Shown here: positions 1 to 12,454 of the stretch, piece after piece
Layout: every line of letters starts with the position of its first letter
How positions within the stretch are numbered: the first letter of the stretch is position 1
NCBI GenBank assembly: GCA_023053575.1
Contig: JAKZAP010000014.1
Span: forward strand, 10,230,001 to 10,294,000
Direction of reading: 5' to 3'
From: Branchinecta lynchi
Lineage: Eukaryota > Arthropoda > Branchiopoda > Anostraca > Branchinectidae
DNA: 64,000 nucleotides
The notes under the pieces: generated by a model
The model's input: only the letters and a program-made list of their open reading frames with translations
What the model was told of the DNA's origin: nothing
The model's database searches: none
Made by a program: the position numbers and the translations under genes

Positions 1-12
1 TTTTTTACTGTG
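1..12. mobile_element. end of a mariner-type MITE cut by the window edge
   Basis: The window opens with TTTTTTACTGTG followed by TA. This matches the right ends at 12454, 20850 and 33580 (ACAGTG), apart from a C/A change, so it is probably the last bases of another copy. The evidence is only 12 bases long. Confidence 0.35.
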
Positions 13-52
13 TAGTCATCAAGAGTATTGCTCGGTAGTTGGTAGGGATGAC

Positions 53-1278
53 CAGGGGCGTCGCAAGGGGGGGGGGTGCGGGGGGTGCAGCACCCCCCCA
101 CCTTTTTGAGATTCGGTAAAATTTTGGGCCGGAGGCCCAAAAGTTTACTAAAATTGTTCGGTATTTTTTCGATTTGCGGAGATTCGGTAGTTATACAGAC
201 TCCTAAATAGGCTATCTGTACAAATCTCTTCGGTATAATGATCGGGATTCGGTACAGTTGCCAGTATTCGTTAGTTATCACGAATTTGGTGAGAGGATTT
301 ACTGAAATCATTTGGTAATTTTTCGGTGCCGAAACTATTCGGTATATTTATGGAGATTCCGCTGTTACACAGACTCCCGAATAAGCTATTGGTTCAGAAT
401 TATTTGGTGTCATGATTTGGATTCGGTAATTTATTAAGTGTAATTTCAAGGATTCGGAAGTTAACCACGAATCCTGACTTTGTTCCAGTTTCGACGAAAG
501 TATACCGAATATGAATACTGTTCGGTAGTCTTTAGATACCGAAACAATTCGGTAAACTAACCGGGATACGGTGGTTATACAGAATCCCGAACACGCTATC
601 GGTCTAAACTTATTCGGTATAATAACTGAGATTCGGTAACTTATTCGTTGTAATTACCAGGATCCGGAAGTTACCACGAACCTCGAAATTCAGAAGAGGT
701 CGAGTGAAGCACTGGTCGCAGACGAAAGGGATGATCTGTGATATCATCGATAGTCCTTACTTTTATTTTGGATCCCAAAAAGAAAATCTGATCATAAATA
801 TTTCGAAAATTCCGCCTGCAGCACTTTTCGTAATGTTCTCTATTTTGTGGAAGGGCGCGTCATTTGATGGGGGTTTTAAGCCAGTTTTAGGATTGAGATT
901 TCGAAACATTAAAAGCTAGAATTTGAATGGAAACTAATGGCAGGAAAAAGCAAAAAAAAATTTCGCCTGCGGCGCTCACTTTATGTTATCATAGGTAGTA
1001 TATTGACTAGACTACAGTTGCTGCTGCTGCCGAAACGTCGCTCCATCCGTTTTCTAGAACTTTTTAAGAGTCTCGGTATTTCATCAACGGTAAATGATAG
1101 AATTTGTAAGAGAAGCAGTTAAATTTTAGCCTACAAAAACAAAAAACGTACGTAATCGTTTCTGTTCCATAATTTAAAGCTCGAATTCTTAGTTCTAGGA
1201 TTCGGTAAAAATCTTGAAAGATTCGGTAAAATTTTGGCTCTGCACCCCCCCACCGAAAATGCACTTGCGACGCCCCTG
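53..1278. mobile_element. non-autonomous hAT-type DNA transposon
   Basis: The ends are a perfect 15-bp inverted repeat, CAGGGGCGTCGCAAG at 53-67 and its complement at 1264-1278. The flanks are a perfect 8-bp duplication, GGGATGAC (45-52 and 1279-1286). An 8-bp TSD with CAGGGG-type ends is the signature of the hAT superfamily. The 1226-bp body has no transposase frame, so movement would need an enzyme supplied in trans. Inside, the motif ATTCGGTA recurs many times, densest towards the ends, as expected of subterminal transposase-binding repeats (inference). Confidence 0.88.
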
Positions 1279-1867
1279 GGGATGACTATTTGCCGCACGC
1301 TTTAATTTCTGGCGCCATCCTTTTCCCGATTATGGTTCTCTATGCAGAAACCACGTGGGATCTATCGGAGCAAGAAACTTTGACGGACGGAAAAGATATG
1401 AACACTAGAGCGCAGGGCTAATCTTTGTTGTCCAAACTGAAATCAGTTTTGTTTCGGATTAAAAGTGCATGCAGTCCGATTAAGATTTCGCGTCACTATG
1501 CCAATTTTTTTTCCGGTTGTGTATTTAATAATGACTAATTCAGATACAGGAGACAATTTTTGCTCGCGTTTAAAATTGGCTTCGGTGGATATTTATCAAT
1601 CACATCAGACCGAAATGTTCGGCATGCAGTATGCGTCTGGTACGTCCGAAATACCGAGCGAAGAAGGAAACTCGAATCCCACTGAGAAACACGGACTATG
1701 TGTGCATCTTGTACGGTTAGCTAGGCTCCCTAAGATTCCGGTGCCAAATTAGGATCAACTGAACAATGAAGATTTGCGTATTCTCTAAAAAATTCGAAGT
1801 TTAACTGCTGATTCGTTTCAGATCGGAGGAGTACAGTAGAGTTACGTTAATTTGAGCAGTTACTTAA

Positions 1868-2152
1868 AGAGCGATTCTGGCGATCTCCTGGATTCGCTTT
1901 CCAAAAAGAAAAGCGAGAATCCGCCGAGCACAAGAACAAGCAAAAAGTAGCTGAACCTCAGTTGTACCTTTACAACTTCTCGCTGACTTGCCGAAATCAC
2001 TTTCCACTCGCGAAGTGGATTCGCTTTCCAAGTGCTGGCGGCAACTAGCGGAGCGCCAGAAGAGCTTTGGAAAGCGAAGCAGTTTTTAGCCGAAGTCGCA
2101 AGAACAGCTGGCGCATAAGCTCGTGGGGCTTTCCAGACCGCCAGAATCGCCC
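1868..2152. mobile_element. piggyBac-type MITE
   Basis: Imperfect inverted ends (AGAGCGATTCTGGCG left, GGGCGATTCTGGCG read inward from the right) are flanked on both sides by TTAA (1864-1867, 2153-2156). TTAA is the piggyBac target. Inner arms also pair, with repeats of GATTCGCTTTCCA and its complement. There is no coding capacity. Assignment rests on the TTAA flanks and is moderate. Confidence 0.55.
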
Positions 2153-2539
2153 TTAAATGTGAACAGTGCAGTTTTGGGCTGAATGGTAGAATGAGGATCC
2201 AAAATACCTATTCAGATGTTTTTAGAGGCCTTACCTACTTTGGCTAACTAATAGTTGACTTTAGTCACAGCAAGTGCATGAAAATTGCAAAGTCCAAAGT
2301 CAACAAACATTCGCAGAACCATACCTCTACTGTACCAAGAAGGTTTCGTGTAAAGCCAAGTGTATTGAGAGCGAAAATACAGGCGATTCGAACTGAAACA
2401 AAGCCTATGGAAAATCTAGTAGAGTCCGTTTTTCCTGAGGCATCCTTGTTCAGTAAGCTGTCTACCCAAGGCATATCAATTTTCAGACAAAGGAGCTCTT
2501 TGCTCAACTTAAAAGGAGAAATAGGTATTGTCAGGCAAG

Positions 2540-2660
2540 TGCCATATAACGATCGCAATTTCTGTCCGTCCGTCGGTCTGTCGAGGTTTTGCTAGTTCGG
2601 GCACTACCACACAAGCTAGGACGATGAAACTTCGCAGGCATATCAGGGACCCGGCCAGAT
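2540..2660 (-). repeat. fragment of the repeat that flanks the 281-bp satellite
   Basis: Read on the minus strand, it gives the same series as 16500-16625: a line ending in CCTAGCTT, then GTGCCCGAACTAGCAAAACC, then GACAGACCGACGGACGGACA and a motif CGATCG...ATATGGCAC. So this is a dispersed element, not unique sequence. Confidence 0.7.
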
Positions 2661-3057
2661 TAACTTACAAATAATCACTTCCCCAATCCGACTTTCCCCG
2701 GGTCCGGGAGTCCGCAGTTAGCACTCTTGCCTACGCGAACCACTTCTCTAAAGAAAGATTTCGCCCAGCCAATAAATATCTCAGAAAACTGCCCCCCCCC
2801 CCCCCCCCCCCTGCATATCTGTAATCCGTCGCCTATATTACTTTCTCAAAGTCCCCGTCACATTTTTGTTAGCCACTAACCTTTCCTTTTCACAGAATTT
2901 CTTTCTACCACTAATCGCAGTCAATATTTTTGTTATCACCATAATTTTCTTATTTTAACTTTTTATTAACTGACTTCCTGATTTCGTGAGTGTCGGGAAG
3001 TGACAAAATTTCCAGAAATTTTCTTTTGCTAGAAAAACAGAAATTGCTGTGTTTCCA

Positions 3058-3240
3058 TCAGCTCGTTTTTGCGGAAACTGTGCCAAGGATCTCTGCCTCG
3101 ATATTATATTTGACTGGACCTAGCTGAGACAAGACCCAATTGTCTAGATCAAATATTGAAATTTTGGGATCCCATCGAAACCTTTGGTCTTGTACTGATG
3201 GGAACACTTCTCGCAGACAACCGGCGACAGCGTGATACAC
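3058..3240 (-). repeat. fragment of the GATCCCAAAA composite repeat
   Basis: On the minus strand it contains CAAGACCAAAGGTTTCGATG, then a GGGATCCCAAAA motif and a GTCTTGTCT motif, in the same order as the starts of the copies at 30906 and 43267. Confidence 0.6.
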
Positions 3241-3795
3241 ATCGAAGGTAGCGTGGTTTTGTTAGAGGGGTTAGAATGTACCATACGAAATTGGGGTCTC
3301 CGGGTTTAAATATGGAGCGAGTATGGAAGAAGGTTGCGTTAGTTATACAGGTCCTTTAAAGATACGAAGCAAACGCAATTTCCTCAACGATATACTTTAT
3401 TCTTATATTTTTTTAACGTTTTGCCTTGAGCCAGATCACACAAACAAAGAAAAAAGAAAAAAAAAATTGCCTTGCACAAGAGTCTTGCTGCATAGAAATT
3501 CACATTAAAATAAACCTATGGAGGAAACAAAAATATACGACCAGCTTGGGTAAATTAAGTACCACAACATAACGCAAATGTGCATCTTTAAGCAAAGTAA
3601 AAGGTATAACTTTTCCTGTACAGCGACGCCCTTTCTGTTCACACTTGTCAATACGGGCGGGGTACTGATAAAATCACTAAACACATACATTACTAGCTTG
3701 GGACCTCGGGAACTACGATGGGGTGGGGGGGGGGGGGGGGAGGGCTGATCAAAGTCAAATTACTCATTTTGGGTAAGGGGTGGGAGTAGAAGAAT

Positions 3796-4146
3796 AGTTG
3801 CGTTTCTATCTTAATACTCAGTTCTCGCTTCTCAATCCTTGATTCTCGTACAAATTACCGTTTTTGACCTTCTCGCTTTTGACAAAAACACTAATTTAGC
3901 CACCCGTCAAAACCTGCTTACGAGTTGAATATCCGCCCTTTGGTTGACCAATCAGGAAGGAGAACGGAAAATCGAGAATTCACTATCGGAGTAACTTTTC
4001 GATACTGCAGAATCGCGAAGCTTTACGAGTTTTCAATTTTGACAAAAACGCAAAAAAGGAGAATTGGATCTTTCTCAATAGTCACAAAACGCGAATAGGA
4101 GAATTGAGAGCAGGATCGGGAGGAGAACTGAGATGAAAACGCAACT
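3796..4146. mobile_element. inverted-repeat element with 3-bp TSD (AGTTGCG family)
   Basis: The termini are AGTTGCGTTT and its complement, with extended similarity inwards (ATCT...CAGTTCTC). The flanks are AAT on both sides. The interior repeats GAGAATTGAGA-like motifs and has no coding capacity. Confidence 0.65.
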
Positions 4147-7100
4147 AATATGAATGTATGGATGAAAATACACCCATTCTTAATTTCATCGTCAGCCGTT
4201 TCACTTTCTACATGGTAGGTAAGAAATAGACATAATTAAGGACGTCCCACGCAGTCAGAAGTTTGATAACACTAACAGATAGATACGCATCATTTTACTA
4301 AATGTTACGTCGGATACTGATGCATTATATTTGATACTGATGTACTATTAAGTGTGATTTTTTTTAAAACAACACTAAAATTACTTTCGAGATGTGTTTA
4401 AGAAACTTCTGACAGTTCGAGAGTCCATTTGTTTTGTTTTTCTGGTCAAAAAGCCCAAATCAATATTATATCAGCCCAGAACCGAGCGCGTAGCAGCATT
4501 TGCTTGTTTTGGCAGCTGCGCTACATCTAGCGAAAAATCACGCAAGCTTCACGGAAGACCGAAGCGGAAGTTACGATTAACTACGAAAAGCTCATCACGA
4601 TCCCTCGGTCTAATGTTATCTCATACGTCCTTCATAAAATCCGATGAAAATTTGCCGCCAGACGCGCTAGAGGAACAATAACAATCACACGTGAGATCTG
4701 GATAAGTTATCTGACGGGTGAATGAGCGATTAGGCTTTCGCTTGATATCAAGTCGCGGATTAGCCCCTTGGAAAAGACAGCCAGTAGGCTACTCAGCACT
4801 GAAGTCGGAAGCCAGAAATGCCAAATTTTATGACGCTAGACAGAACAGAACTGGGTAAATCAAAAAGAGTGGAAGAGGCATTTTAAACAGTTGTAAACAT
4901 GGTTTGGCTTAAGAGGAATTGAAAATGGCAAAACAAACCTGGATAAACGTACACAAAGAAGTAACGTGTCATTGTTTTCTTAACGATAGCGCACCTAGCG
5001 GCCAAAAAATAACTAATCTGAGAGGAATTTTATGTGGGGCGTATTGCCAAGAACTTCACACTACCATGTGTGAACTTGGGACACATTCGTAATATCAAAA
5101 GGAAGTATCCCAAGATGTCGCAAGGTAAGCTGTATCATCCATCTAGAAAGTGTAAACAGACTTGATCATGACATTTCAGAATCGGTGGAGAGCAGGAAGA
5201 AGATTGCCACATTGGAGATAAAGTCTAACGATATGTTAATTTATAGAGCGAGAGATATGTTATATACACGGATGAAAATAACAGGAAAGGGATTTTGGGG
5301 TAGGGGTTTGGCCAGACCGTAACAATTTGGCTTGCTTCTTCACAACCTAATCTAAACACGCTTTCTATATTAAGCAACGAGCCCCACGGCTTAACGGAGA
5401 CACGAGCTGGAATACGCTTAGGCTGCACGTACCAGGAACAGCGACCATCATGTCACCATACTTTGTTAAGCCGGGTTTATACGGGAGGAAAAACTCATGT
5501 ATACTATGCATAAGTGTGACAGTCTATGAGCCTTCAACACAGTCTAGCAAGCGTAAAAACGAACGCGCTTTCACCAAAACGAAAGTTAATAGGACTTTTT
5601 TTTCGAGTTTCTTCTCTTTTTTGTCAAATTTCCAGAACACCGATATTTTCAAAAACATCAATCCATCCATAAGCTAACAAAGTTGGGTAAAATCCTGTCG
5701 TGGCACAAGTTTAAGGCATAACCCGATTGATCCTGTCGACACACGATAAAGTACATATCACAGCTTACATAAATATATAAATACAAAACCACAGCAAATT
5801 AACCCTAGAACAGTAGTGCAACTCCACTTCAAACCAAGGACCAACCGACACGTCAAATTTCCACTGACGTGCTTTCATACTGTGTCTACGTCATGGCGAC
5901 AAAGCTCGAAAGAGCACACAGCTGCTACCCGGATCCGTGTGGGGTTGCCACATAAAAAATATTTAGAGTGAATTTTGATCCAAAAACAGAGAGTGAAATT
6001 TTCTTTTCGTGAGAAAACTTGAAATGATAAATTTGATTAGAGTAACCGTTCCAAAAATGACAGATCTTGATTCTATTTTCATAAAAAAAAGCGAAATAGT
6101 CGCTTCTGGTCAAATCCCTGCCGCAAAACAGCAAACTTGGGCGTTTTCTGAGACAGAGTGATTCTTATGTCCTACGTAGGACAAGAGTGACAAAAACAAA
6201 ATAGAGTGATACTCGCACTATCCTGCGACATGTGGCAACCCTGACTCTGACTAGAAACTAACACATAAAGCAAGCCTTAGGTGAAAGGAACTGAAATGAA
6301 CGGGAAGTTTGAGGGCGGATTCTGTCCAATTGGGTAAATGAAGAAGATTTTTAGGAGGAGGATATTTGAGCGAGAAACGTTGGAAGAGGAGAATTTGGTA
6401 AGAAATGAGGAAACAAATTTGACGACCTGGAAGGTTTCTCAGCATGAGCGCGATAGCGACTGGAGCTTCGGTACAAATATACCTGTGAGCAAAAGCTCGG
6501 GTATCTTTTTAATACCGGCTCGGGTATCTTTTTAATACCGGCGTTTGAGACAATCTGATGGAAGTCATTCCGGCTGTTGTGAGTGCTTTAAGTGTCGCAG
6601 GTTCCGCTTTTCCCGCTCAGGTTTACCATTATTTATCTACAGAGTGGACACTGTTACTTTAGGTTAATATGCTGTGGACTAAATCGTTTTAGGTCATGGA
6701 TCGGCACTTGCGGCTCGGCCATCGTTCCATGCGCAATCCGTCGACCATCTTTTCCAGAAATACATACACGCGAGGGGAAACACGCAAAACTGACATACAA
6801 CTCGCCGTCAAGCATAGCATAGGTTAAGCCGGTTGATCCATTGAATCCGGTGCCAAATTCGTACTAGTTCAATGGTACAAATTCGGGTCCGCTTTCAAAA
6901 TCCGGACTGACTCCGGAAACCAAGCTTGACACACACTAAATCGAGTCTATCATGTGGACTTCCCCTCTATTCCGCCTCTTCTTTCCTGACTCTCAAAAGC
7001 CTTTTTCGACCCTTTTCAAAAGCTTCGGTAAAATGTGTTTTCTAAATACGTGAACAAAAAATACACACACATAAGTGTGATGCATAAGGCATTACAATTG

Positions 7101-8619
7101 CACAAAACTTACTCGTCGACGTGATCAATGACAGATAAATATCTTAAGACCTGTCCAAACAATCCGTTTTCCTCACCTAATAGACCCAAGAGAGTGACAC
7201 TCCGTAGCATGGACGGATGTTAAGGAAAGCGAACAGTGTAGACCGACCTTAAGCTCCACCCCTTTTCACCGCGTGCATAAAAATCCCGTGCATATCTTTT
7301 CTCTTCAAACTTTCAGTTTTGCGAAGACTAGCCTAGCCGAGCCTTTGAACTCCCCTGCATTATGGGCAGAGCAAAATAACTCTAAAGAGTAATGCGAAGA
7401 CCTATCCTTCCCATGCATGAAAAATGGGCCTCCGTCGCTTTGTATGCTGCGTGCAGTGGCGGACGTAGATTCTAGCCAGCGCTCGTTAACGATTAGTCAG
7501 AGCAAAATAATTCTGCTCTGCGATTGGCTGAGTTTCGGTAGCGACGTTCGTATCCGGTAGTGGAGCTAGGGTTGCTGCGATTTGACTGTGTCACTTTTTC
7601 AAAGTTCGCACATTACTCTCTAGAGTTCTTTTGCTCTGATTATCGGAGACTGATTTTCTCTCGCTAGGCTATTTAAGGAATGACTAGTTACTAACCAAAC
7701 CGAAACAAAATCTACCGGATTACTTAGTGTTGCTAAACGGGTAAGTCAGCTGAAAAATTTGTTCGGCGGACTTTTCTATTTTTTAATTTATTTAACTTTT
7801 TTACCCGTGAACAAAAAAGTGTAAGACTATGGGGAAAAAGTGATCCGTTTAATTTTGGTAAAGTAAACCTCCGTGCGGTTAATTTTTTTTTATACTCAAA
7901 TGCGTCATCGGAAGTTCCGACTTGTTGTTACAAGAGAACCCTTGCCAAGAAGGGCGGAAATAAAGCCGAACAAAAGTCACAGTTGACTGATCCGTTTATG
8001 AACACCAAACATGAAACGTCCCGTCTAGTCTGAACTTATCAACCACGTCACAACCCCAGTTCCAGTGGCTGCAACTTTTCCCTTCGAACTGCAAATTTGG
8101 CCGCAGCAAGGGGAAAAGTTGGATACTTTCTTCCCGCTTCTGTCTACGCGCGACTGAAACTTCACAGGGAAACTTCACTCCCCCCCCCCAGTAACTAGGC
8201 TTTTCAACTTCATCTTCAGACGGCTTACATGGAAGTATTACCATGGCAGCTCTTCTTACCTGTTATGCAGCCGAGAGCATTTACTACTCCCCCCCCCCCC
8301 CCCGTCCAAAGGTAAGTGCCGCAGAACGCGGACTGGACATGGCGCGGGCTAACCTGGCGGAGATAATCGACTTTACAACCGCAGCTCCACGTTGAATGTT
8401 TCCGCGTTGTCGAGCGGACAATGTTCGCATTCTCCAGATACAGAGACAGAGGCATATCCAGAAGATAGCCCTAGCAAATTTACATTGTGCGTCGCATGAC
8501 CTGAAGCCAAAAAAAAATACGTCGTGCTTGGACGTAGCATAACAACCTAATTCCCAACAGATTAATGAATGATGTATCTTTCTTAAGAACCAAGCGGACA
8601 TCCAAAAAAATAACTGAGT

Positions 8620-8736
8620 TAAGCTGCGTTCAGAGCAGATCTTGTCGTGCATCCCACTCTATTTTACAGGGCACGGTTGGCAAATCGGGAAATGCCTCGT
8701 TTTTCCTGTGTGCTAGATGTGATGTGAACGCAGCTT
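8620..8736. mobile_element. small inverted-repeat element (MITE)
   Basis: TAAGCTGCGTTCA at the left end is the exact complement of TGAACGCAGCTTA at the right end of this 117-bp stretch. No TSD could be fixed. Confidence 0.5.
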
Positions 8737-9298
8737 AGGGTCGGGACACAAAAACACACAACTTTTAAATACCAACCATACACACGTGTTTGGACGTCTT
8801 AAGGTTAGATTGCGCAAGGAGTATACCTATCTTAAGCCAAAGTAACGTTTTCACTCCTAGCCAACCGTAACAAAACTAGATTCAAAAACTGAATCTGTTT
8901 TGTATCAACTTTCGATGGTTGGCGGTAGAGAAGACACGACTTCAGCTGAAACCAAGAACAAAAAGTACATGTGAACGGCCCTTAGCTTCTGCACACGTCG
9001 TGTGCAAGTCAAACCTATGGAAAGCGTACGAGGGGAAAAACGGGGCTAGCCCTACTTTGAAAGCCCAAACGCTCTACTAACAAAGAGTTAAAAATCGAAA
9101 GCCTAGGTCCGGTCCAGTCGTGAACATTTCCAACGTCTGCGAAAAATGGAGTCTCGATTGCACCGATTTTCTGCTCCGAGGGCGCACTATCGCCATTTCG
9201 GTACTCCTTGGCACAGTTCATAGTTTGAGTATTAACACACACTTAAGCCCTCTACCCTCAGAACAAGGTTGATAACAACAAAACCTGATTTTAATTAA

Positions 9299-10754
9299 AG
9301 GCTGCTTCACACTTCCATCAGATGATGTTTTAGTTTCCGGACAAGGTTAAAGGAGATCAGATTCCGGAATTGGCCTCGAATTTCCCTACATCCGGTATCA
9401 AAAGTCATTTGTTCCCTATTTTGTGAAGTTTTTCAACGGATCGGAATTATGAATTTCTAAACTGACATTAAATATGTTTGTTATTAGATTATGTTTCAAA
9501 ATTTAAAAATTGTAACATATATGTGATTATTTATGACTATGTCGACCATGTATGACGATCCACCACTATTTTTGTTAAAAGATATCATGGAAATAAACGA
9601 ATTTGAATTTGAACACTATACACGCTGTGGCCTATTGTATTTGTTAGTATTCTTCCACACGCCAGTTTGGCTTTGGAAATGGAGGAATTTAAGAGAGAAA
9701 TGGCTGAGGTGGCTGATCTTTCTAATTTTCATTTTTGTGGAATTCGACTTATTTCCAGTTCAGCGCTCCAAGTGGACTAGTTTCTGGAAATCCCCGATTG
9801 TGTCACAATAAGCACTTGTGACAGAGATAGCAAAAACATGGATCCGTAAGGTAGTGTTCAGAACAGTGGTAACTTTCCCTTTCTACTCCAGAGACAGAGC
9901 AAGACCTCCATCAGCCTACACGGGAAGCATACTGCAGATTTTCTACTCATCAACCTGTGAACATATTTTACGTCACAAATGTTGATAATTTGGCATTGGG
10001 TGACTCTCAGAAACCGTCCGCTTGGAGGCGCTGAACTGGAATACGACGAATTGGTCTTTGTTGTTCCGGTCCACAGATATTATATACTGCGGCTCTTTCT
10101 CAAAATTCGGCATTTCAAACTTACAAAATTCTGTGACTGGTCTAAAGCATTTTCTGCTTCTAGACCACACATGCTGTCGTTCTATATCACAATCCGGCCT
10201 ACACATTAGATAAATGCAAAAACTACATTTGATCTTTTTCGTTATTCCAGCATTCGTCTATGAAAATGATTTCCCAACAACCTTATACCCTGTAGTTCAA
10301 AATCACAAAATCTGGCCTCGGTTGATGCAATATTACATAGACAAATCTTTAGAGTTAAGAAGGAGGAGTCTGATTGTTTAAGTTATATTTTTGTTTGTGT
10401 ATATGTCCCTTGGGCTTTTGAAATACATGATCTATCTATCTATCTATTACAGCAACTCATATTTTTCAATTTGAGAATTCCGAGATTGGTCGATTGCCAT
10501 TGACAGTTCTGTTCTTGGCCAATAAACAATGTGGTTTTTACATTAGTCTGATTCCGGAAGTACATGATTTAAAGAAGGAATAGCCGACTACAACGTCTGA
10601 TTTATCTTTAATTCATCTGAACTCCGAAAGCTTGAATGCAGGATTCGTACCATCAAACGACAGCAAAATCCAGCTTCGGCGATCTTAGTAGCTGTACATC
10701 CTCAACTTTCCTGATCGAATTTCCCGTCAGATGGCAGGAGTGTGAAGCAGCCTT
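9299..10754. mobile_element. 1.46 kb element with AAGGCTGCTTCACACT ends
   Basis: The left end AAGGCTGCTTCACACT is mirrored at the right by GAGTGTGAAGCAGCCTT with few differences. No transposase is recognisable inside. A 92-codon frame (9533-9811) shows hydrophobic stretches but no family motif. Another inverted repeat (about 9745-10055, ends near TTCCAGTTCAGCGC) is nested within. Confidence 0.55.
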
Positions 10755-10884
10755 TTTACAAACTTAACCTTCACGATTGCTTGTGCATAAATACCTTCTC
10801 AAAACGTACGGCGACGATCTCTATCCACATACCGTAATGCGTAAAATAGCCTTAATAACCGATCGAATACCCATCTAATCATCA

Positions 10885-11248
10885 GAGCCTCGTTTTTGTT
10901 GCATGCTGTAGGTCCACTTCTCGGCCGATTCCGGAGTAGTTTTTTCTACATCCGTTTTTGCACTGCAGCGCTTCCGAGGAAGACGGCAGCGCTTCTCGAG
11001 AATCACGGACTTGCTCCCCGACCAAGTCCGTGCTTCCCTGCAAGATGCTGCAGCGCTGCCGCTTCAACCAAGAAGAAAGTGAATCCAAAAACGCTTATTA
11101 TGAAAAAGCAAAGAAGTAGATAGATAGATAAATCTTTTTATTCGCCAAAAACTTATCGTGGCTAACGCCAAATTTGTTTGGTATTGTCAGTTAATATATC
11201 GTGCTGCAGCAGCGATGAGGCAGCGCTATTGCAACAAAAACGAGGCTC
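10885..11248. mobile_element. MITE with perfect 19-bp inverted ends
   Basis: GAGCCTCGTTTTTGTTGCA at 10885-10903 is exactly complementary to 11230-11248. The interior carries a GATA microsatellite (11118-11130) and the AATAAA proposed as the ELL polyadenylation signal. There is no clear TSD. Confidence 0.6.
11137..11142 (-). promoter_or_regulatory. candidate polyadenylation signal AATAAA for ELL
   Basis: This is the first AATAAA on the minus strand after the ELL stop, about 330 bp downstream. It sits inside the 10885-11248 inverted-repeat element and next to a GATA microsatellite, so it may instead be part of the repeat. Confidence 0.4.
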
Positions 11249-11469
11249 AGATGTGAACCTGGCTTAAGACCACTGTGGAATCTATCTCTTAATATCGACG
11301 TAAACTACAACGCAATTCTAAAACGGTTCTTATAGAAAAATATAGGTTGTGCCCATCCTGGACATGCTCTATGGAGAGATTGAGCGTTCATAAAAATATA
11401 CTGCTTCTATGGTACTTAACGCTGACTAACAATTAGCCTATAGAATTTAGCCTATACAAGGGCAACGTA
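11143..11469 (-). other. probable ELL 3' untranslated region
   Basis: This is the sequence between the ELL stop codon and the first AATAAA on the minus strand. It has no reading frame of note. Its distal part (below 11249) runs into an inverted-repeat element, so the end of the transcript may lie within a transposon. RNA evidence is absent; this is inferred from position only. Confidence 0.5.
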
Positions 11470-11631
11470 CTAGCTACGACAGAGCTGAAGGCGGGAGCGA
11501 TCATAGCCGTTGATGAGATTTTTTATGTGGGCCAGTTTCTCGTGCAGATACTGGTATCTTCTGCGAGCCTGTTGGAATTTAGTGTCGTGTAGGTTGGCCT
11601 TGTACTCATGCACGATCATCGTCTTGGTTTC
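11470..11631 (-). CDS. ELL: ELL exon f (occludin-homology domain, C-terminus and stop)
   Basis: This is the terminal coding exon (162 bp, 53 residues plus stop). The acceptor is TTTTCCTGCCAG at 11632. It joins the preceding exon in phase 0 to read SSWEETKTMIVHEYK, matching human EYETTRGQILQEYRK. It then gives RRRYQYLHEKLAHIKNLING and YDRSRLQLCRS. The human counterpart is CEYLHSKLAHIKRLIAEYDQ followed by RQLQAW. The conserved end of the protein falls a few residues before the stop, so the C-terminus is complete. Confidence 0.96.
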   Translation of the reverse strand, partial: ETKTMIVHEYKANLHDTKFQQARRRYQYLHEKLAHIKNLINGYDRSRLQLCRS

Positions 11632-12292
11632 CTGGCAGGAAAAGTCATGTTTAGGGCTTCCTGCTAAATTCTCACTAACCTCTGTAAACACGGAACTGTC
11701 ACAGTCAATACGACAATGTCCCCGCTGTCACTCCCCAAATTTAAAAAAGTGGAATCGTGGTCTGTCTGACGCTCTTTAAAGGACACTGAGCGGTGGTAGT
11801 TGCAGAAGCGATTGATAGGCTTCTGAAATACCGTTCCGTCTGAAGTCGTACTGAGTGATTTTGTTAATGCTCTGACAAATTCTTGGGCAATCTCTACATA
11901 GAAAGAATGTGTGGCGGTGAGTATTTAATACGGGCTTTTGTAGAGGCCCATGGCTTATTTTTTTTGTGCACTGTAGGCTATCGTTATCACTCATAGAAAC
12001 CAATAATACCTCTAACGAGATTTTTTTTGGTCGAGACGGCTGAATTTGCACTTTTTTTTCGTTGGATTATTCCCTTTTAAAATCTATCACCTCTATGGTC
12101 CAGGCCGTCTAGCAACCCAAGCATATTTCATAGACGAAGCAACTCAACAAACGCTGCTTTTGCAGACCCTGAACCCTTCACAATATGGGCTTGTTCCAAC
12201 TTCCCACAATTAGTAACTAAAAGCTGACACCATGTTACAACCTGTTTATCCTTTCATACAGCTGAACAGCTTTTAGTAAAATTCTGCGGCAA

Positions 12293-12454
12293 CACTTTAA
12301 AAAGTTCCTCTGAGTAAGGATTAAAGTTAACTGCAGTATTTGCTACTGGGATTAACCTTATCTCTACTGAGATAAGAGTAATCCGTATTACAGATAAGAT
12401 TATCTTCTTAGAGACAAGATTAGTCCCAGACCGCAAGATTTTTTTTTTACAGTG
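12293..12454. mobile_element. mariner-type MITE, CACTGTAAA family
   Basis: The left end is CACTTTAAAAAG and the right end TTTACAGTG followed by TA. The interior has a TTAAAGTTAACTGCAG motif and TCTCTACTGAGATAAG-like inverted segments. It shares this layout with 33411-33580 and 20691-20850. A TA target and these ends suggest Tc1/mariner, but the left TA is lost here. Confidence 0.55.

Larger units (their letters stand above)
1..11136. other. region downstream of ELL; repeats, no supported gene
   Basis: No exon of a recognisable protein was found. The longest frames (1465-1752, 2278-2595, 4394-4681, 9533-9811) show no family motif; the last overlaps an inverted-repeat element and 2278-2595 runs into a dispersed repeat. 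Contents: a hAT-type element (53-1278), a piggyBac-type MITE (1868-2152), a fragment of the 16.5 kb-type repeat (2540-2660), a fragment at 3058-3240 of the repeat seen in full at 43267-44090, a 3-bp-TSD element (3796-4146), a small MITE (8620-8736) and a 1.46 kb inverted-repeat element (9299-10754). Bases 4150-8610 hold poly-C/poly-G tracts and otherwise nothing I recognise. Confidence 0.6.

Noticed and set aside
2278..2595. 105-codon plus-strand frame
   Set aside because: Its 3' third is the dispersed GACGGACGG-type repeat and the rest shows no motif.
4394..4681. 95-codon plus-strand frame rich in Ser/Arg/Lys
   Set aside because: No homology recognised and no convincing exon boundaries; composition alone is not enough.
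9533..9811. 92-codon frame with hydrophobic segments
   Set aside because: It lies wholly inside an inverted-repeat element and its end reads through repeat ends shared with 17038 and 17801.
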